Notes: generated by a model not told the origin, from the sequence alone. A DNA stretch of 64,000 nt from LMUY01 sp965199105 (GCA_965199105.1 CBDAQO010000002.1:1302001-1366000), one strand, 5' to 3'. Shown: positions 51,827 through 60,076, counted from the first letter of the stretch. Made by a program: numbers and translations.

Positions 51827-52891
51827 TCAAACAGCCTCCAGCGGTGTCTTGGCTTCGGCGGCGAGATCGTGGCCCGGGTGCTGTGCCGTAGCGAGGTTGC
51901 GCTCGTCTGCGACCTGCTCCGCCTGGGCCTGCCACCGCTCGACCACGGGCCGCATGGCGGCTTCCCAGCGCGGCAGGCCGCCGGCCGGGTCGGAAGCCAC
52001 GGCTTTTGCCAGTTCCAGCGCGTTCATCATGCTCACTCCCGCGCCCTGGCCCAGGCTGGACGGCATGGCATGGGCGGCATCACCGACGACGGCAATCGAG
52101 CCCCGGAACCAGCGGTCCAGCCTGGTCGTCCCGTAGCGGTCGTGGCGCCCCAGCGTGCCGACGCGGCCGAAAGCGGGGGCGAGCAGCGGGAAGCTGCGGG
52201 TCCACAGCGCCTGGTCGACCGGCACGGCCGCCGCCGCGTCGTCGCCCTGCGGTGCCATCAGGCAGAGATAGAACGCGTCGGCGCCGCAGGGCGTGTACAG
52301 CACGCGCAACGGGCGGTGGCGGTAGTCGTAAAGGTCGAGCACCCCATTCCATTCCGGGCCGCGCATTCCGATGCGGTCGAGCAACACGCGGGTGATGCCG
52401 TCCGTGTGCCGGACTCGCCGAAGGACGAACCCGGATGCCTGCGCCACCACGGACCGGGCGCCGTCCGCCGCAATCACCAGGTCCGCCGGGCACCGCGTGC
52501 CGCCTTGCAGCAGGAGCGCACCGTCTGCCTCGGCGCCGGACGCTGCTTCTCCCCAGGCGAACTCGACGCCCGCGGCGGCGGCGGCGGCGAGCAGGGCCTC
52601 GTGCAGCAGGGCGCGGGTGGTGGTCAGGATGCCTTCCAGCTGCGTCACCGAGCTGCGCTCGCCGTTGATGAAAATGGTTCGGGTCGGCGGCGTCACCGCG
52701 TGCTGCCGTACCGTTTCGAGGGCACCGATCTGGGCCAGAGCCTCCTGCGCGAAGGCGAACACGTAGAGGCCGGATCCGATGCTGCGTGGGGCAGGCGCGG
52801 CGTCATGCACCCTGACGGTCCAGCCCCGCTGCGCCAGGGCCGTTGCCGCCACCAAGCCGGCGAAGCCGGCTCCGGCCACCTCGGCCCTCAT
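51827..52891 (-). CDS. FAD-dependent aromatic-type monooxygenase (PHBH fold)
   Basis: 354 residues from ATG 52891, overlapping the MFS stop (ATGA). FAD-binding GxGxxG 'VAGAGFAGLVAATALAQRG', the DG region 'LVIAADGARSVVAQASG' and the GD motif 'AVVGDAAHAMPSSLGQGAG' place it in class A flavin monooxygenases (salicylate/6-hydroxynicotinate hydroxylase-like). It would use NAD(P)H and O2 to hydroxylate an aromatic or heteroaromatic ring. It is short for the class by about 40-50 residues at the C-terminus. Operon context with an organic-acid MFS carrier supports catabolism of an imported compound. Confidence 0.9.
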   Translation of the reverse strand: MRAEVAGAGFAGLVAATALAQRGWTVRVHDAAPAPRSIGSGLYVFAFAQEALAQIGALETVRQHAVTPPTRTIFINGERSSVTQLEGILTTTRALLHEALLAAAAAAGVEFAWGEAASGAEADGALLLQGGTRCPADLVIAADGARSVVAQASGFVLRRVRHTDGITRVLLDRIGMRGPEWNGVLDLYDYRHRPLRVLYTPCGADAFYLCLMAPQGDDAAAAVPVDQALWTRSFPLLAPAFGRVGTLGRHDRYGTTRLDRWFRGSIAVVGDAAHAMPSSLGQGAGVSMMNALELAKAVASDPAGGLPRWEAAMRPVVERWQAQAEQVADERNLATAQHPGHDLAAEAKTPLEAV

Positions 52892-54288
52892 CGGGCCGGG
52901 CTCGACAGCACGGCAGTGGGTCCGGGCTCCGTCGTCGCGGCGGAGGTCGCTTCCAGCGTGCGGCCGCGCGTGCGGGGGGCGACGACGAGGACTGCGACGG
53001 TGCTGAGCAGCAGGAGGCCATCGCTGACCACGAACAGTGCCAGCCGCCCCTGCAGAACGGAGAACACGCCGAAGGCCAGTAGCAGCAGGATGCCACCGGC
53101 ACGCCCGGCCGCGGAAGCGAAGCCCATGGCCGTGGTGCGGATGGCGGTGTGGTAGAGCTCGGGCGTCAGCGTGTAGATGCTGGTGGAGCCGTTACCGAGG
53201 AAGAAGGCGGTGAACCAGGCGCAGGCCATGATCTCTGCCGGGGTGTTGGCGAAGCCGAACAGGGTGCCGCTGACGCCTATGCCAAGGAAGCTCAGCACCA
53301 GCCAGTGCTTGCGGTCGAACCAGTCCAGGAACACGCCCGACAGCATGTAGCCGGGAATGAAGCCGGAGAAGATGACCACGGAGAACTGGGTGGAGCGGAC
53401 GATGGAGAAGCCGTCCGCCGCGAGCAGCGTCGGCAGCACGGACTGGAAGGTGTAGAGCACGCCATATTCGGTGAACCACACCAGCCACAGCATGAGCGTG
53501 AGTGGCAGCAAGTCGGCGCCGAGCACCGCGCCGGGTCGAAGGGGCGCGCTCGGTGCGACGGGTGAGACGGCCGGCACGGGCGGCAGGGGCCCAGTGCTAC
53601 GTTCCACCCGCGCCTCGATCACGGTGACCACGGCCTCTGCTTCTGCGGCGCGTCCTTGGCTGAGCAGCCAGCGCGGGCTTTCCGGCAGCAGGCCGCGCAT
53701 GGCGCCGATCAGCAGGGCGAAGGGGGCCGTGAGCGCCAGGGTCCAGCGCCAGCCGACCGTGGGCAGGAAGATGAGGGCCCAAACGGGCGACAAGGCGATG
53801 CCGAGGGCGAAGAAGCCCATCATCAGCCCGTTGAACCGGCCGCGCAGGCGCGACGGCCACAGCTCCGCGAGGTAGGGCGGCACCACGCAGCTTTCCATGC
53901 CGACGAACAACCAGGTGAGGAAGTTCAGCGCTGCGAAGACCTCAATCCCCGGCGATAAGGCACGGGCGGCGGAGAACAGCGAGTAGAGCACCAGGCTGCT
54001 CATCATCACTGCCTTGCGGCCCCAGCGGTCGGCCGCGAAGCCGACCAGGAGAGAGCCCACCAGGTAGCCCGCGAGGCCGATGGCGGAGGTGATACCCAGC
54101 GCGAAGCCGCCCAGGCCCCAGCCTTGCCGGAAGGCGGCAAACGCGAAGCCGGTGACCACGGTATCGAGCGTGTCGAAGAACAGCGATATGGCTGCGACGA
54201 CCAGCACGACGGCGTGGAAGCGCGAAGCGGGCAGGCGATCAAGGCGGGCCGCCAGGGTGGCGGCCGTGAGCGGACCAGGCGGTGACAT
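52888..54288 (-). CDS. MFS transporter, AAHS/sugar-porter-like
   Basis: 466 residues from ATG 54288. An upstream in-frame ATG at 54372 would run into the repeat region before the GntR gene. Twelve helices. 'FFDTLDTVVTGFAFAAFRQG' in helix 1 and motif A 'VGFAADRWGRKAVMMSSLV' with 'PYLAELWPSRLRGRFNGLM' fit aromatic-acid or metabolite:proton symporters. 'LLPESPRWLLSQGRAAEAE' is the usual central loop. It is the first gene of the minus-strand unit with FAD monooxygenase and HD protein; likely importer of their substrate. Divergent from the GntR gene. Confidence 0.9.
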   Translation of the reverse strand: MSPPGPLTAATLAARLDRLPASRFHAVVLVVAAISLFFDTLDTVVTGFAFAAFRQGWGLGGFALGITSAIGLAGYLVGSLLVGFAADRWGRKAVMMSSLVLYSLFSAARALSPGIEVFAALNFLTWLFVGMESCVVPPYLAELWPSRLRGRFNGLMMGFFALGIALSPVWALIFLPTVGWRWTLALTAPFALLIGAMRGLLPESPRWLLSQGRAAEAEAVVTVIEARVERSTGPLPPVPAVSPVAPSAPLRPGAVLGADLLPLTLMLWLVWFTEYGVLYTFQSVLPTLLAADGFSIVRSTQFSVVIFSGFIPGYMLSGVFLDWFDRKHWLVLSFLGIGVSGTLFGFANTPAEIMACAWFTAFFLGNGSTSIYTLTPELYHTAIRTTAMGFASAAGRAGGILLLLAFGVFSVLQGRLALFVVSDGLLLLSTVAVLVVAPRTRGRTLEATSAATTEPGPTAVLSSPAR

Positions 54289-54360
54289 CAACAGGGCACT
54301 CCGATACGTGGTGGTGGGAGATGCCCTGGGAGCGATCCAGTGGCATTCTGCGCCGTCGAT

Positions 54361-54393
54361 GGAATTATGCACGGATTATGCAGGAATTATGCA
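54361..54393 (+). promoter_or_regulatory. Three direct repeats with exact 11-bp period upstream of the GntR gene, candidate operator
   Basis: Units GGAATTATGCA (54361-54371), CGGATTATGCA (54372-54382) and GGAATTATGCA (54383-54393). ATTATGCA is identical in all three. They lie right before the GTG start (54397) of the regulator and about 73 bp before the MFS start on the other strand, in the 108-bp divergent control region. A binding role is inference from spacing (about one helical turn) and location. The AGGAA in the last unit also serves as a possible ribosome site. Confidence 0.5.
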
Positions 54394-54396
54394 GGG

Positions 54397-55140
54397 GTGA
54401 GTCGGTTGCGCAAGCCCAAAGAACGGCCGGGCAAGGGGAGGGGGGTCGAGCACGCTTATGCCATCCTGCGGCGCGACATCGTCTCGCTGGTGCTCAAGCC
54501 GGGCGCCGCGCTGGATGAGGCGGCGATCGCCGCCCAACTCGGCCTGTCCCGCACCCCGGTGCACGAGGCGGTGGTTCGCCTGGCCACGGAGTCGCTGGTC
54601 GTGCTGCTACCGAACCGTGGTGCCACGGTGGCGGGCATGGAATGGGACCAAATCCGCGACTACGTGGAGGCCTATGGCCTGTTCCAGCGCCTCACCCACC
54701 GTTGGGCGGCGTTGCGGCGCACGGAGGCGCAACTGGCGGCGATCGAGGCCGAGCAGATCGCCTTTGAGGCCGCGTCCGTTGCGGGCGACCCCGGCGCCAT
54801 GAACGAGAGCAACTGGCGCTTCCACGCCCTAATCGCGGCCGCCTGCGGCAACGCGATCATCGAACGGGATTTCCTGCACGTGCTGACCCTCAGCCTGCGG
54901 ATCGCGCATCTCGCCTACAGCCCGGAATGCTTCGTGTCGGCCGAGGCCCATCGCGTCCACAACGATCGCGTGCTGAAGGATCACCGGCAGATCGTCGCCG
55001 CCCTGCGCGACCGTGATCCCGAACGAGCTGAGCTGCTGGCACGCCAGCATGCCGATCTGGGCCGGCTAAGGATCATGGACACGCTCGCGCGGGACGTGAC
55101 GGGACCTTGGGACATCGATCTGAGAAAGACTGTCGTATGA
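54397..55140 (+). CDS. GntR-family transcriptional regulator, FadR/FCD subfamily
   Basis: 247 residues from GTG 54397; an ATG at 54340 would lie upstream of the direct repeats and gives a non-family leader. The N-terminal winged helix is 'EHAYAILRRDIVSLVLKPG' with recognition part 'AAQLGLSRTPVHEAVVRLA' and wing 'LVVLLPNRGATVAGM'. The C-terminal FCD domain has metal/ligand His residues in 'NWRFHALIAAACGN' and 'VHNDRVLKDHRQIVAALRD'. Such proteins repress catabolic operons until a carboxylic acid ligand binds. It should control the divergent MFS-monooxygenase-HD unit and itself. Confidence 0.92.
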   Translation: MSRLRKPKERPGKGRGVEHAYAILRRDIVSLVLKPGAALDEAAIAAQLGLSRTPVHEAVVRLATESLVVLLPNRGATVAGMEWDQIRDYVEAYGLFQRLTHRWAALRRTEAQLAAIEAEQIAFEAASVAGDPGAMNESNWRFHALIAAACGNAIIERDFLHVLTLSLRIAHLAYSPECFVSAEAHRVHNDRVLKDHRQIVAALRDRDPERAELLARQHADLGRLRIMDTLARDVTGPWDIDLRKTVV

Positions 55141-55192
55141 CGCCAATGGCGGTTCCCTCTAAGTGTTTGGTCCCGGAGAGCCGTGACGCTAA

Positions 55193-55315
55193 CCTGACGC
55201 GGCTTTCCGATCACAAGGCGATCCATCGGCCGACATCACCACTCCGCACGGCCGCCTTACTCTTACCGTGCTCGGAGGGCTTGCGGAGTTCGAGCGCCGG
55301 GTCAAGGAAAACTCG
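55193..55315 (+). pseudogene. Remnant of a serine site-specific recombinase (resolvase/invertase)
   Basis: In the plus frame from 55193 the DNA encodes 'AFRSQGDPSADITTPHGRL' followed by 'TLTVLGGLAEFER' and 'RVKENS'. This is the part of Tn3-type resolvases and DNA invertases usually read 'FRSLGDxWADTTTPHGRLMLTVLGGLAEFERDLI'. The N-terminal catalytic Ser segment and the C-terminal DNA-binding part are missing; a stop (TAA) stands just upstream. About 115 bp further on is tRNA-Ala, so it is likely left from a mobile element that was here. The rest of 55141-55429 shows nothing. Confidence 0.6.
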
Positions 55316-55429
55316 CCTGGTTGCCGACGATCGCTCGATGCTGGTGTCCGATAGGTGTCCTGCGCAAACCTGATGACGGGACCTAAGGCACCATGCGACA
55401 GCTAACAACTTGCTTTGACGATAAAGGGG

Positions 55430-55505
55430 TGGTGGAGCCAAGCGGGGTCGAACCGCTGACCTCCTGAATGCCATTCAGGCGCTCTACCAACTGAGCTATG
55501 GCCCC
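55430..55505 (-). tRNA. tRNA-Ala (anticodon GGC)
   Basis: 76 nt on the minus strand. Acceptor arms GGGGCCA and TGGCTCC pair fully (one G.U), followed by A and an encoded CCA (55430-55432). D-arm 'tagctcagttggtaga', anticodon arm CCTGA-ATGGCAT-TCAGG with anticodon GGC, and T-arm 'ggttcgaccc' are standard. Reads GCC and GCU alanine codons, GCC being the most used in this genome. Confidence 0.97.
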
Positions 55506-55598
55506 ATCTCGCCGCACGCAGGCCTGCTGACAAACCCGGCGGAGCGGCTCCATACGCCGCCGCGCCGCCGACATCAACCCGTCATGCGCAGCCGCTGT

Positions 55599-56246
55599 TC
55601 AGGCCGCAAGGTCCTGGTGCAGCTCGAACGGCGCCTCGGTTTTGGCGCGCAGCTCCTCCAGCGTGACACCCGGGGCCATGTCGACCAGGGTCAGCCCAGG
55701 CCGCGCCACGTCGAACACGGCCAGGTCGGTCACGATCAGGTTTACCACGCCCGCGCCGGTCAGCGGCAGGGTGCATTGCTTGAGGATCTTGGGCGAGCCG
55801 TCCTTCGCCGCGTGCTCCATCAGCACCACGACCCGCTTGACGCCGGCCACCAGGTCCATCGCGCCGCCCATGCCCTTGACCATCTTGCCCGGGATCATCC
55901 AGTTCGCCAGGTCCCCGTTCTGCGCCACCTGCAGCGCGCCCAGGATAGAAAGCTGGATGTGGCCGCCGCGCACCATGCCAAAGCTCTGCGCGCTGTCGAA
56001 GTAGCTGGTGGAGGGCAGCGCGGTCACCGTCTGTTTGCCGGCGTTGATCAGGTCCGGGTCTTCCTCGCCCTCGTACGGGAATGGGCCCATGCCCATCATG
56101 CCATTCTCGCTGTGGAGCTGGATGGAGATGTCGGGCGGGATATGGTTGGCCACCAGCGTCGGGATGCCGATGCCGAGGTTCACGTAGAAGCCGTCCTCCA
56201 GCTCCTGGGCGGCACGGGCAGCCATTTGGTCGCGGGTCCAGGCCAT
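55599..56246 (-). CDS. scoB: 3-oxoacid CoA-transferase subunit B
   Basis: 215 residues from ATG 56246. Catalytic Glu lies in 'SENGMMGMGPFP', the SCOT B-subunit signature, and 'NLGIGIPTLVANHIPPD' is the typical N-terminal motif. With subunit A it transfers CoA from succinyl-CoA to acetoacetate or another 3-oxoacid in ketone-body or hydroxybutyrate use. Cytoplasmic. Encoded after scoA with a 15-bp gap, so co-transcribed. Length is as expected for the separate B chain. Confidence 0.95.
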   Translation of the reverse strand: MAWTRDQMAARAAQELEDGFYVNLGIGIPTLVANHIPPDISIQLHSENGMMGMGPFPYEGEEDPDLINAGKQTVTALPSTSYFDSAQSFGMVRGGHIQLSILGALQVAQNGDLANWMIPGKMVKGMGGAMDLVAGVKRVVVLMEHAAKDGSPKILKQCTLPLTGAGVVNLIVTDLAVFDVARPGLTLVDMAPGVTLEELRAKTEAPFELHQDLAA

Positions 56247-56261
56247 GATGCTCCCCTTCCG

Positions 56262-56972
56262 TTACGCGGCGTGCTTGCGGGTGGTGCGCTGCTCGATGCG
56301 CTTGTGCAAGCCAGGCACCGGCACCAGCCGCTGCACGAAGATGCCCGGCGTGATGATGTGGTCGGGGTCGAGCGAACCGAGTTCGACCACCTCCTCCACC
56401 TGCGCCACCGTCACCGCGGCGGCGGTCGCCATGATCGGGTTGAAGTTGCGCGCCGTCATCCGGTAGACGAGGTTGCCCTCCGGGTCGGCCTTCCAGGCAT
56501 GGATGATAGCGACATCGGCGAACAGCCCGGTTTCCATGATGTAGTCCCGCCCGTGGAACTGGCGCACATCCTTGCCGCGGCCGATCTCGGTGCCGGCGCC
56601 GGTGGCGGTGTAGAACGCCGGGATGCCCGCGCCGCCCGCCCGGATGCGCTCGGCCAGCGTGCCCTGCGGGTTGAACTCGATCTCCAGTTCGCCGGCCAGG
56701 TATTGCTTGGCGAAGGTCTGGTTCTCGCCGACGTAGGAGCTGATCATCTTGCGGATTTGCCGGGTCACCAGCAGCAGGCCCAACCCGGCGTCGTCCACGC
56801 CGGCATTGTTGGAGATCACCGTTAGGCCGGTCACCCCGGTGTCGCGGATGGCCTCGATCAGCACGGAGGGGATGCCGCACAGGCCGAAGCCGCCGGACAT
56901 GATGGTCATGCCGTCCTTCAGCACGTTGGCCAACGCGTCCCGGGCGCTCTGGTAGACTTTGTTCACCGCCAT
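56262..56972 (-). CDS. scoA: 3-oxoacid CoA-transferase subunit A
   Basis: 236 residues from ATG 56972 with 'ggggagagcgg' upstream; ATG 56987 is in frame but less well placed. 'NKVYQSARDALANVLKDGMT' and 'IMSGGFGLCGIPSVLIEAI' are the CoA-transferase I signature of subunit A. 'SNNAGVDDAGLGLLL' and 'EFNPQGTLAERIRAGGAGIP' are also conserved. Partner of scoB for CoA transfer between succinyl-CoA and a 3-oxoacid. Confidence 0.95.
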   Translation of the reverse strand: MAVNKVYQSARDALANVLKDGMTIMSGGFGLCGIPSVLIEAIRDTGVTGLTVISNNAGVDDAGLGLLLVTRQIRKMISSYVGENQTFAKQYLAGELEIEFNPQGTLAERIRAGGAGIPAFYTATGAGTEIGRGKDVRQFHGRDYIMETGLFADVAIIHAWKADPEGNLVYRMTARNFNPIMATAAAVTVAQVEEVVELGSLDPDHIITPGIFVQRLVPVPGLHKRIEQRTTRKHAA

Positions 56973-57057
56973 CGCCGCTCTCCCCAACCCCGTGGCGCTA
57001 AGCTGCCATCGCCCGCGCCGGACGGCAATCGCCGCGCCACGGGCGAGGGAGGGAGGG

Positions 57058-57723
57058 CTAGAACTCGCTGGCGGAGCGCACCACCCGACCCACCAGGCCG
57101 TAGGTGATCGCCTCCTCGGCGCTCATCCAGTAGTTGCGGTCGGTGTCGGTCACCACCCGGTCGTAGCTCTGACCGGTCTCGAGCGCGATCATGCGGTTGA
57201 TGCGCTCACGCATCTTGATGATCTCGCGCGCCTCAATGTCGATGTCGGTCGCCGGGCCGCGCACGCCGCCCATCGGCTGGTGGAGCAGGAAGCGCGTGTT
57301 GGGCAGGCACAGGCGCCGCTCCTTCCGCCCGGCGAGGAAGATCAGCGCGCCCGCGCTCGCCACCCACCCGGTGCCGATCACGCGCACCGGCAGTTCGGCG
57401 TCCACAAAGCGGATCATGTCGTGAATGGTGTCGCCGCTCTCCACGTGGCCGCCGGGGGAGTTGATGTAGACGTCGATCGGCGCCGCGCCCTCGCTGGCCA
57501 AAGCGAGCAGCCGCCCGGTCACGTCGCGGGCCACCTTGTCGTTGATGGCGCCAAACACCAGCACCTTGCGCTGGCGCAGCAGCCGGGCTTCCAGCTCGTT
57601 GATGGGCGAGCTCAGCGTCCGGTTGTCGCTCGGCTCCTTCGGGTCGGGGCCCATCGGCTCCGGCACGTCGGGGCCCGGCGTCTCGGGGGCATCGGGGTCG
57701 TCGTCGTCATCAAATCGCGTCAT
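57058..57723 (-). CDS. ClpP-like ATP-dependent protease proteolytic subunit with acidic N-terminus
   Basis: 221 residues from ATG 57723. The catalytic triad is complete: Ser123 ('GWVASAGALIFLAG'), His148 ('RFLLHQPMGG') and Asp193 ('VVTDTDRNYWMSAEEA'). Oxyanion-region Gly-Gly is in 'INSPGGHVESGDTIHDMI'. The first about 35 residues are Asp/Pro-rich ('RFDDDDDPDAPETPGPDVP'), not the usual short ClpP propeptide. Probably a second ClpP paralogue that forms its own or mixed ring; no clpX or clpA gene is in the window. Monocistronic, between scoA and the FNR gene on the same strand. Confidence 0.9.
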   Translation of the reverse strand: MTRFDDDDDPDAPETPGPDVPEPMGPDPKEPSDNRTLSSPINELEARLLRQRKVLVFGAINDKVARDVTGRLLALASEGAAPIDVYINSPGGHVESGDTIHDMIRFVDAELPVRVIGTGWVASAGALIFLAGRKERRLCLPNTRFLLHQPMGGVRGPATDIDIEAREIIKMRERINRMIALETGQSYDRVVTDTDRNYWMSAEEAITYGLVGRVVRSASEF

Positions 57724-57787
57724 GGTGTCTCCTTCTACGCCACATAGGCGCAGGCCGACCCGATGTCAGCACCCCGCGCAATCCCCC

Positions 57788-58801
57788 TCAGCCTGGCACG
57801 CCCTTGCTGGTGGAGTACTCGAAGTGCAGCGCCTCGCCAGGGTGGACGATCGGGTGGATCGCGTGCGCCGCCATGGCCGCCTCGCTGAAGCCCTGCAGGA
57901 TCAGTTTCAGCTTGCCCGGATAGGTCACCACGTCACCGATAGCGAACACGCCGGGCACGCTGGTCTGGCAGGTGGCGGGCGCGACCTGGACGTGGTGGCG
58001 CTCCAGGTCGAGCCCCCAGCCGGCGATCGGGCCCAAATCCATCGACAGGCCGAAGAACGGCAGCAGCCGGTCCGCCGCCAGGATGCGGGTGCTGCCGTCG
58101 ATATGCGCCACCTCGACCCCGGTGAGCGCCCCTGCGGCGCCGTGCAGCGCGTGCAACTGGTAGGGGATCACCATTTCGATGTCCCCCCGGGTCGCGGCGG
58201 CCTCCAATTGCGCGGCGGTCTCGGGCGCGGCGCGGAACTTCGGCCGGCGATGCACCACGAACACCCGCTCGGCCACGTCCTTCAGCGACAGCGCCCAGTC
58301 CACCGCGCTGTCGCCGCCGCCCGCGATCACCACCCGGCGCCCGGCGAACTCGTCGCGCCGGCGCACCAGGTATTGCACCGCGCCGGTCGCCTCGTAGAGC
58401 CCCAGGCCCTCCAGCGGCGGCCGGTTGGGCCCGAACGCCCCGGCGCCGGCCGCGAGCAGCACCGCCTTGCACGACACGCTGGCGCCGCCATCGGTGCGCA
58501 ACACGAAGGCGCCGCTGTGGCCGGTCAGCGCCTCCACCCGCTGGCCCAGCAGGCGCGGCACGTCAAACGGCGCGATCTGCTGCTCGAGCTGCGAGATCAG
58601 GTGCCCGGCGGCGATCGCGGGGTGCGCCGGGATGTCGTAGATCGGCTTCTCGGGATACAGCGCCGAGCACTGCCCCCCGACGTCGCCCAGCGCGTCCACC
58701 AGCACCGAGCGCAACTTCAGCATGCCGCATTCGAAGGCGGCGAACAGCCCAGCCGGCCCGGCGCCGATGATGGCGACGTCCGTTTCGATTGCTTGCGTCA
58801 T
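57788..58801 (-). CDS. Ferredoxin/flavodoxin-NADP reductase (thioredoxin-reductase-like FNR)
   Basis: 337 residues from ATG 58801. FAD motif 'VAIIGAGPAGLFAAFECGM', 'DVGGQCSALYPEKPIYDIP' (no CxxC redox pair, so not thioredoxin reductase), NADP-binding 'VVIAGGGDSAVDWALSL' with 'VVHRRPKFRA', and C-terminal 'FAIGDVVTYPGKLKLILQGF'. This set defines the YumC-type FNR of alphaproteobacteria and Gram-positives. Transfers electrons between NADPH and ferredoxin/flavodoxin. Divergent from tsaE across 97 bp. Confidence 0.94.
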   Translation of the reverse strand: MTQAIETDVAIIGAGPAGLFAAFECGMLKLRSVLVDALGDVGGQCSALYPEKPIYDIPAHPAIAAGHLISQLEQQIAPFDVPRLLGQRVEALTGHSGAFVLRTDGGASVSCKAVLLAAGAGAFGPNRPPLEGLGLYEATGAVQYLVRRRDEFAGRRVVIAGGGDSAVDWALSLKDVAERVFVVHRRPKFRAAPETAAQLEAAATRGDIEMVIPYQLHALHGAAGALTGVEVAHIDGSTRILAADRLLPFFGLSMDLGPIAGWGLDLERHHVQVAPATCQTSVPGVFAIGDVVTYPGKLKLILQGFSEAAMAAHAIHPIVHPGEALHFEYSTSKGVPG

Positions 58802-58898
58802 AGCCGGAACCTAGCGCCGCGCGCCGCGTGTGCAAGTTCCACTCCGATGAGCCAATGACGATCTGGCAGGCCCCGTTAACACCGGTTACATACAGGCT

Positions 58899-59348
58899 AT
58901 GCGCGACACCGGCTCGACCCTGCGTCTCCGTTTGCCTACTCCCCACGAAGTCGAGGCGCTCGGCGCCCGCATCGCCGCCGCCATCCGCCCGGGCGACGCC
59001 GTGCTGCTGGACGGGCCGTTGGGGGCGGGCAAGTCCGTGCTGGCCCGCGCCCTCATCCGCGCCGCCGCGGCCGATCCGGCGCTCGAGGTGCCGAGCCCGT
59101 CCTACACGCTGGTGCAGGAATACGGCACCGCCGCCGGGCCGCTCTACCATTTCGACCTGTGGCGGCTGGACGGCCCCGCCGGCGTGATCGAGTTGGGGTG
59201 GGACGAGGCGCGCCAGGGCGTCGTGGTGGTGGAATGGGCCAGCCGCCTCGACATCCTGCGCCCGCACGACGCGCTCTCAATCGACCTCGCGCCGGATGGG
59301 GACGCCCGCGTCGCCACCCTCTCGGGCTGGACCCACCGGCTCGCATGA
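58899..59348 (+). CDS. tsaE: tRNA threonylcarbamoyladenosine biosynthesis ATPase TsaE
   Basis: 149 residues. Walker A 'LDGPLGAGKSVLARALI', Walker-B-like 'LYHFDLWRLDGP', and the conserved 'VPSPSYTLVQEYG' and 'VVVVEWASRLDIL' are TsaE marks. It works with TsaB and TsaD in t6A formation at position 37 of ANN-reading tRNAs. First gene of a co-directional set with MurU-like, addB and addA, overlapping the next gene by 4 bp. Confidence 0.95.
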   Translation: MRDTGSTLRLRLPTPHEVEALGARIAAAIRPGDAVLLDGPLGAGKSVLARALIRAAAADPALEVPSPSYTLVQEYGTAAGPLYHFDLWRLDGPAGVIELGWDEARQGVVVVEWASRLDILRPHDALSIDLAPDGDARVATLSGWTHRLA

Positions 59349-60076
59349 TTGCGCAAGCCATGGTGCTGGCGGCGGGCCTGGGCACGCGGATGCGCCCGCT
59401 GACCGACCGCACCGCCAAGCCGCTGCTGCCCCTCGGCGGTCGCCCCCTGCTCGACCACGCGCTCGACCGGTTGGACGCGGCCGGCGTGTCCCGCGTGGTG
59501 GTCAACACCCATTGGCGCGCCGACCTGGTGCGCCAGCACGTCCATGCGCGCCCAGGCGGCCCGGAGATCGCGCTGCGTCCGGAAGCCACCCTGCTCGACA
59601 CCGGGGGCGCGGTGGCGGCGGCCCTGGCGGACGGAATGCTGGCCCAGGCGCCGTTCTACGTGGTCAACGGCGACAGTTTCTGGCTGGACGGCCCGTCCTC
59701 CACGCTCGACCGCCTGGCGGAAGCGTTCGACCCGGCGGCCAGTGACGGCGTGTTGCTGCTGCACCGAACCCACCAGGTGCATGGCGACGTGGGCCGCGGC
59801 GACTTCGCGCTCGACACCTGGGGCAGGCTGCGGCGGCGGCGCGAGCGCGAGGTGCTGCCCTACGTTTACGCCGGCGTGCAGGTGGCCACCCCCGCGCTGT
59901 TCGCCGACGCACCCGAGCCGCCGTTCAGCGCCAACGCGGTGTGGGACCGGGCCATCGCCGCTAGCCGACTCCGCGCGGTGGTGCACGATGGCTTGTGGTT
60001 CCACCTGACGCGCCCGGAGGATTTGTCGATGGCTGAAGGCGCGCTGCACCAAGGCGAGACAGGCGGCACGCGGTGA
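59345..60076 (+). CDS. Nucleotidyltransferase, MurU-like (N-acetylmuramate-1-phosphate uridylyltransferase type)
   Basis: 243 residues from ATG 59345 (ATGA overlap with tsaE). GT-A type nucleotidyltransferase: 'AMVLAAGLGTRMRPLTDRT' with the pyrophosphorylase signature, 'KPLLPLGGRPLLDHALDRL', metal-binding Asp in 'FYVVNGDSFWLDG'. Sequence and place after tsaE fit MurU, the UDP-MurNAc-forming step of cell-wall recycling. The sugar kinase gene (AmgK type) that usually lies between tsaE and murU is absent here. Activity on MurNAc-1-P is therefore inference. Confidence 0.87.
   Translation: MIAQAMVLAAGLGTRMRPLTDRTAKPLLPLGGRPLLDHALDRLDAAGVSRVVVNTHWRADLVRQHVHARPGGPEIALRPEATLLDTGGAVAAALADGMLAQAPFYVVNGDSFWLDGPSSTLDRLAEAFDPAASDGVLLLHRTHQVHGDVGRGDFALDTWGRLRRRREREVLPYVYAGVQVATPALFADAPEPPFSANAVWDRAIAASRLRAVVHDGLWFHLTRPEDLSMAEGALHQGETGGTR

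Noticed and set aside
55430..55505. tRNA-Ala as attachment site of an integrated element
   Set aside because: No duplicate of the tRNA 3' end and no tyrosine integrase gene are visible nearby; the recombinase remnant is of the serine type.
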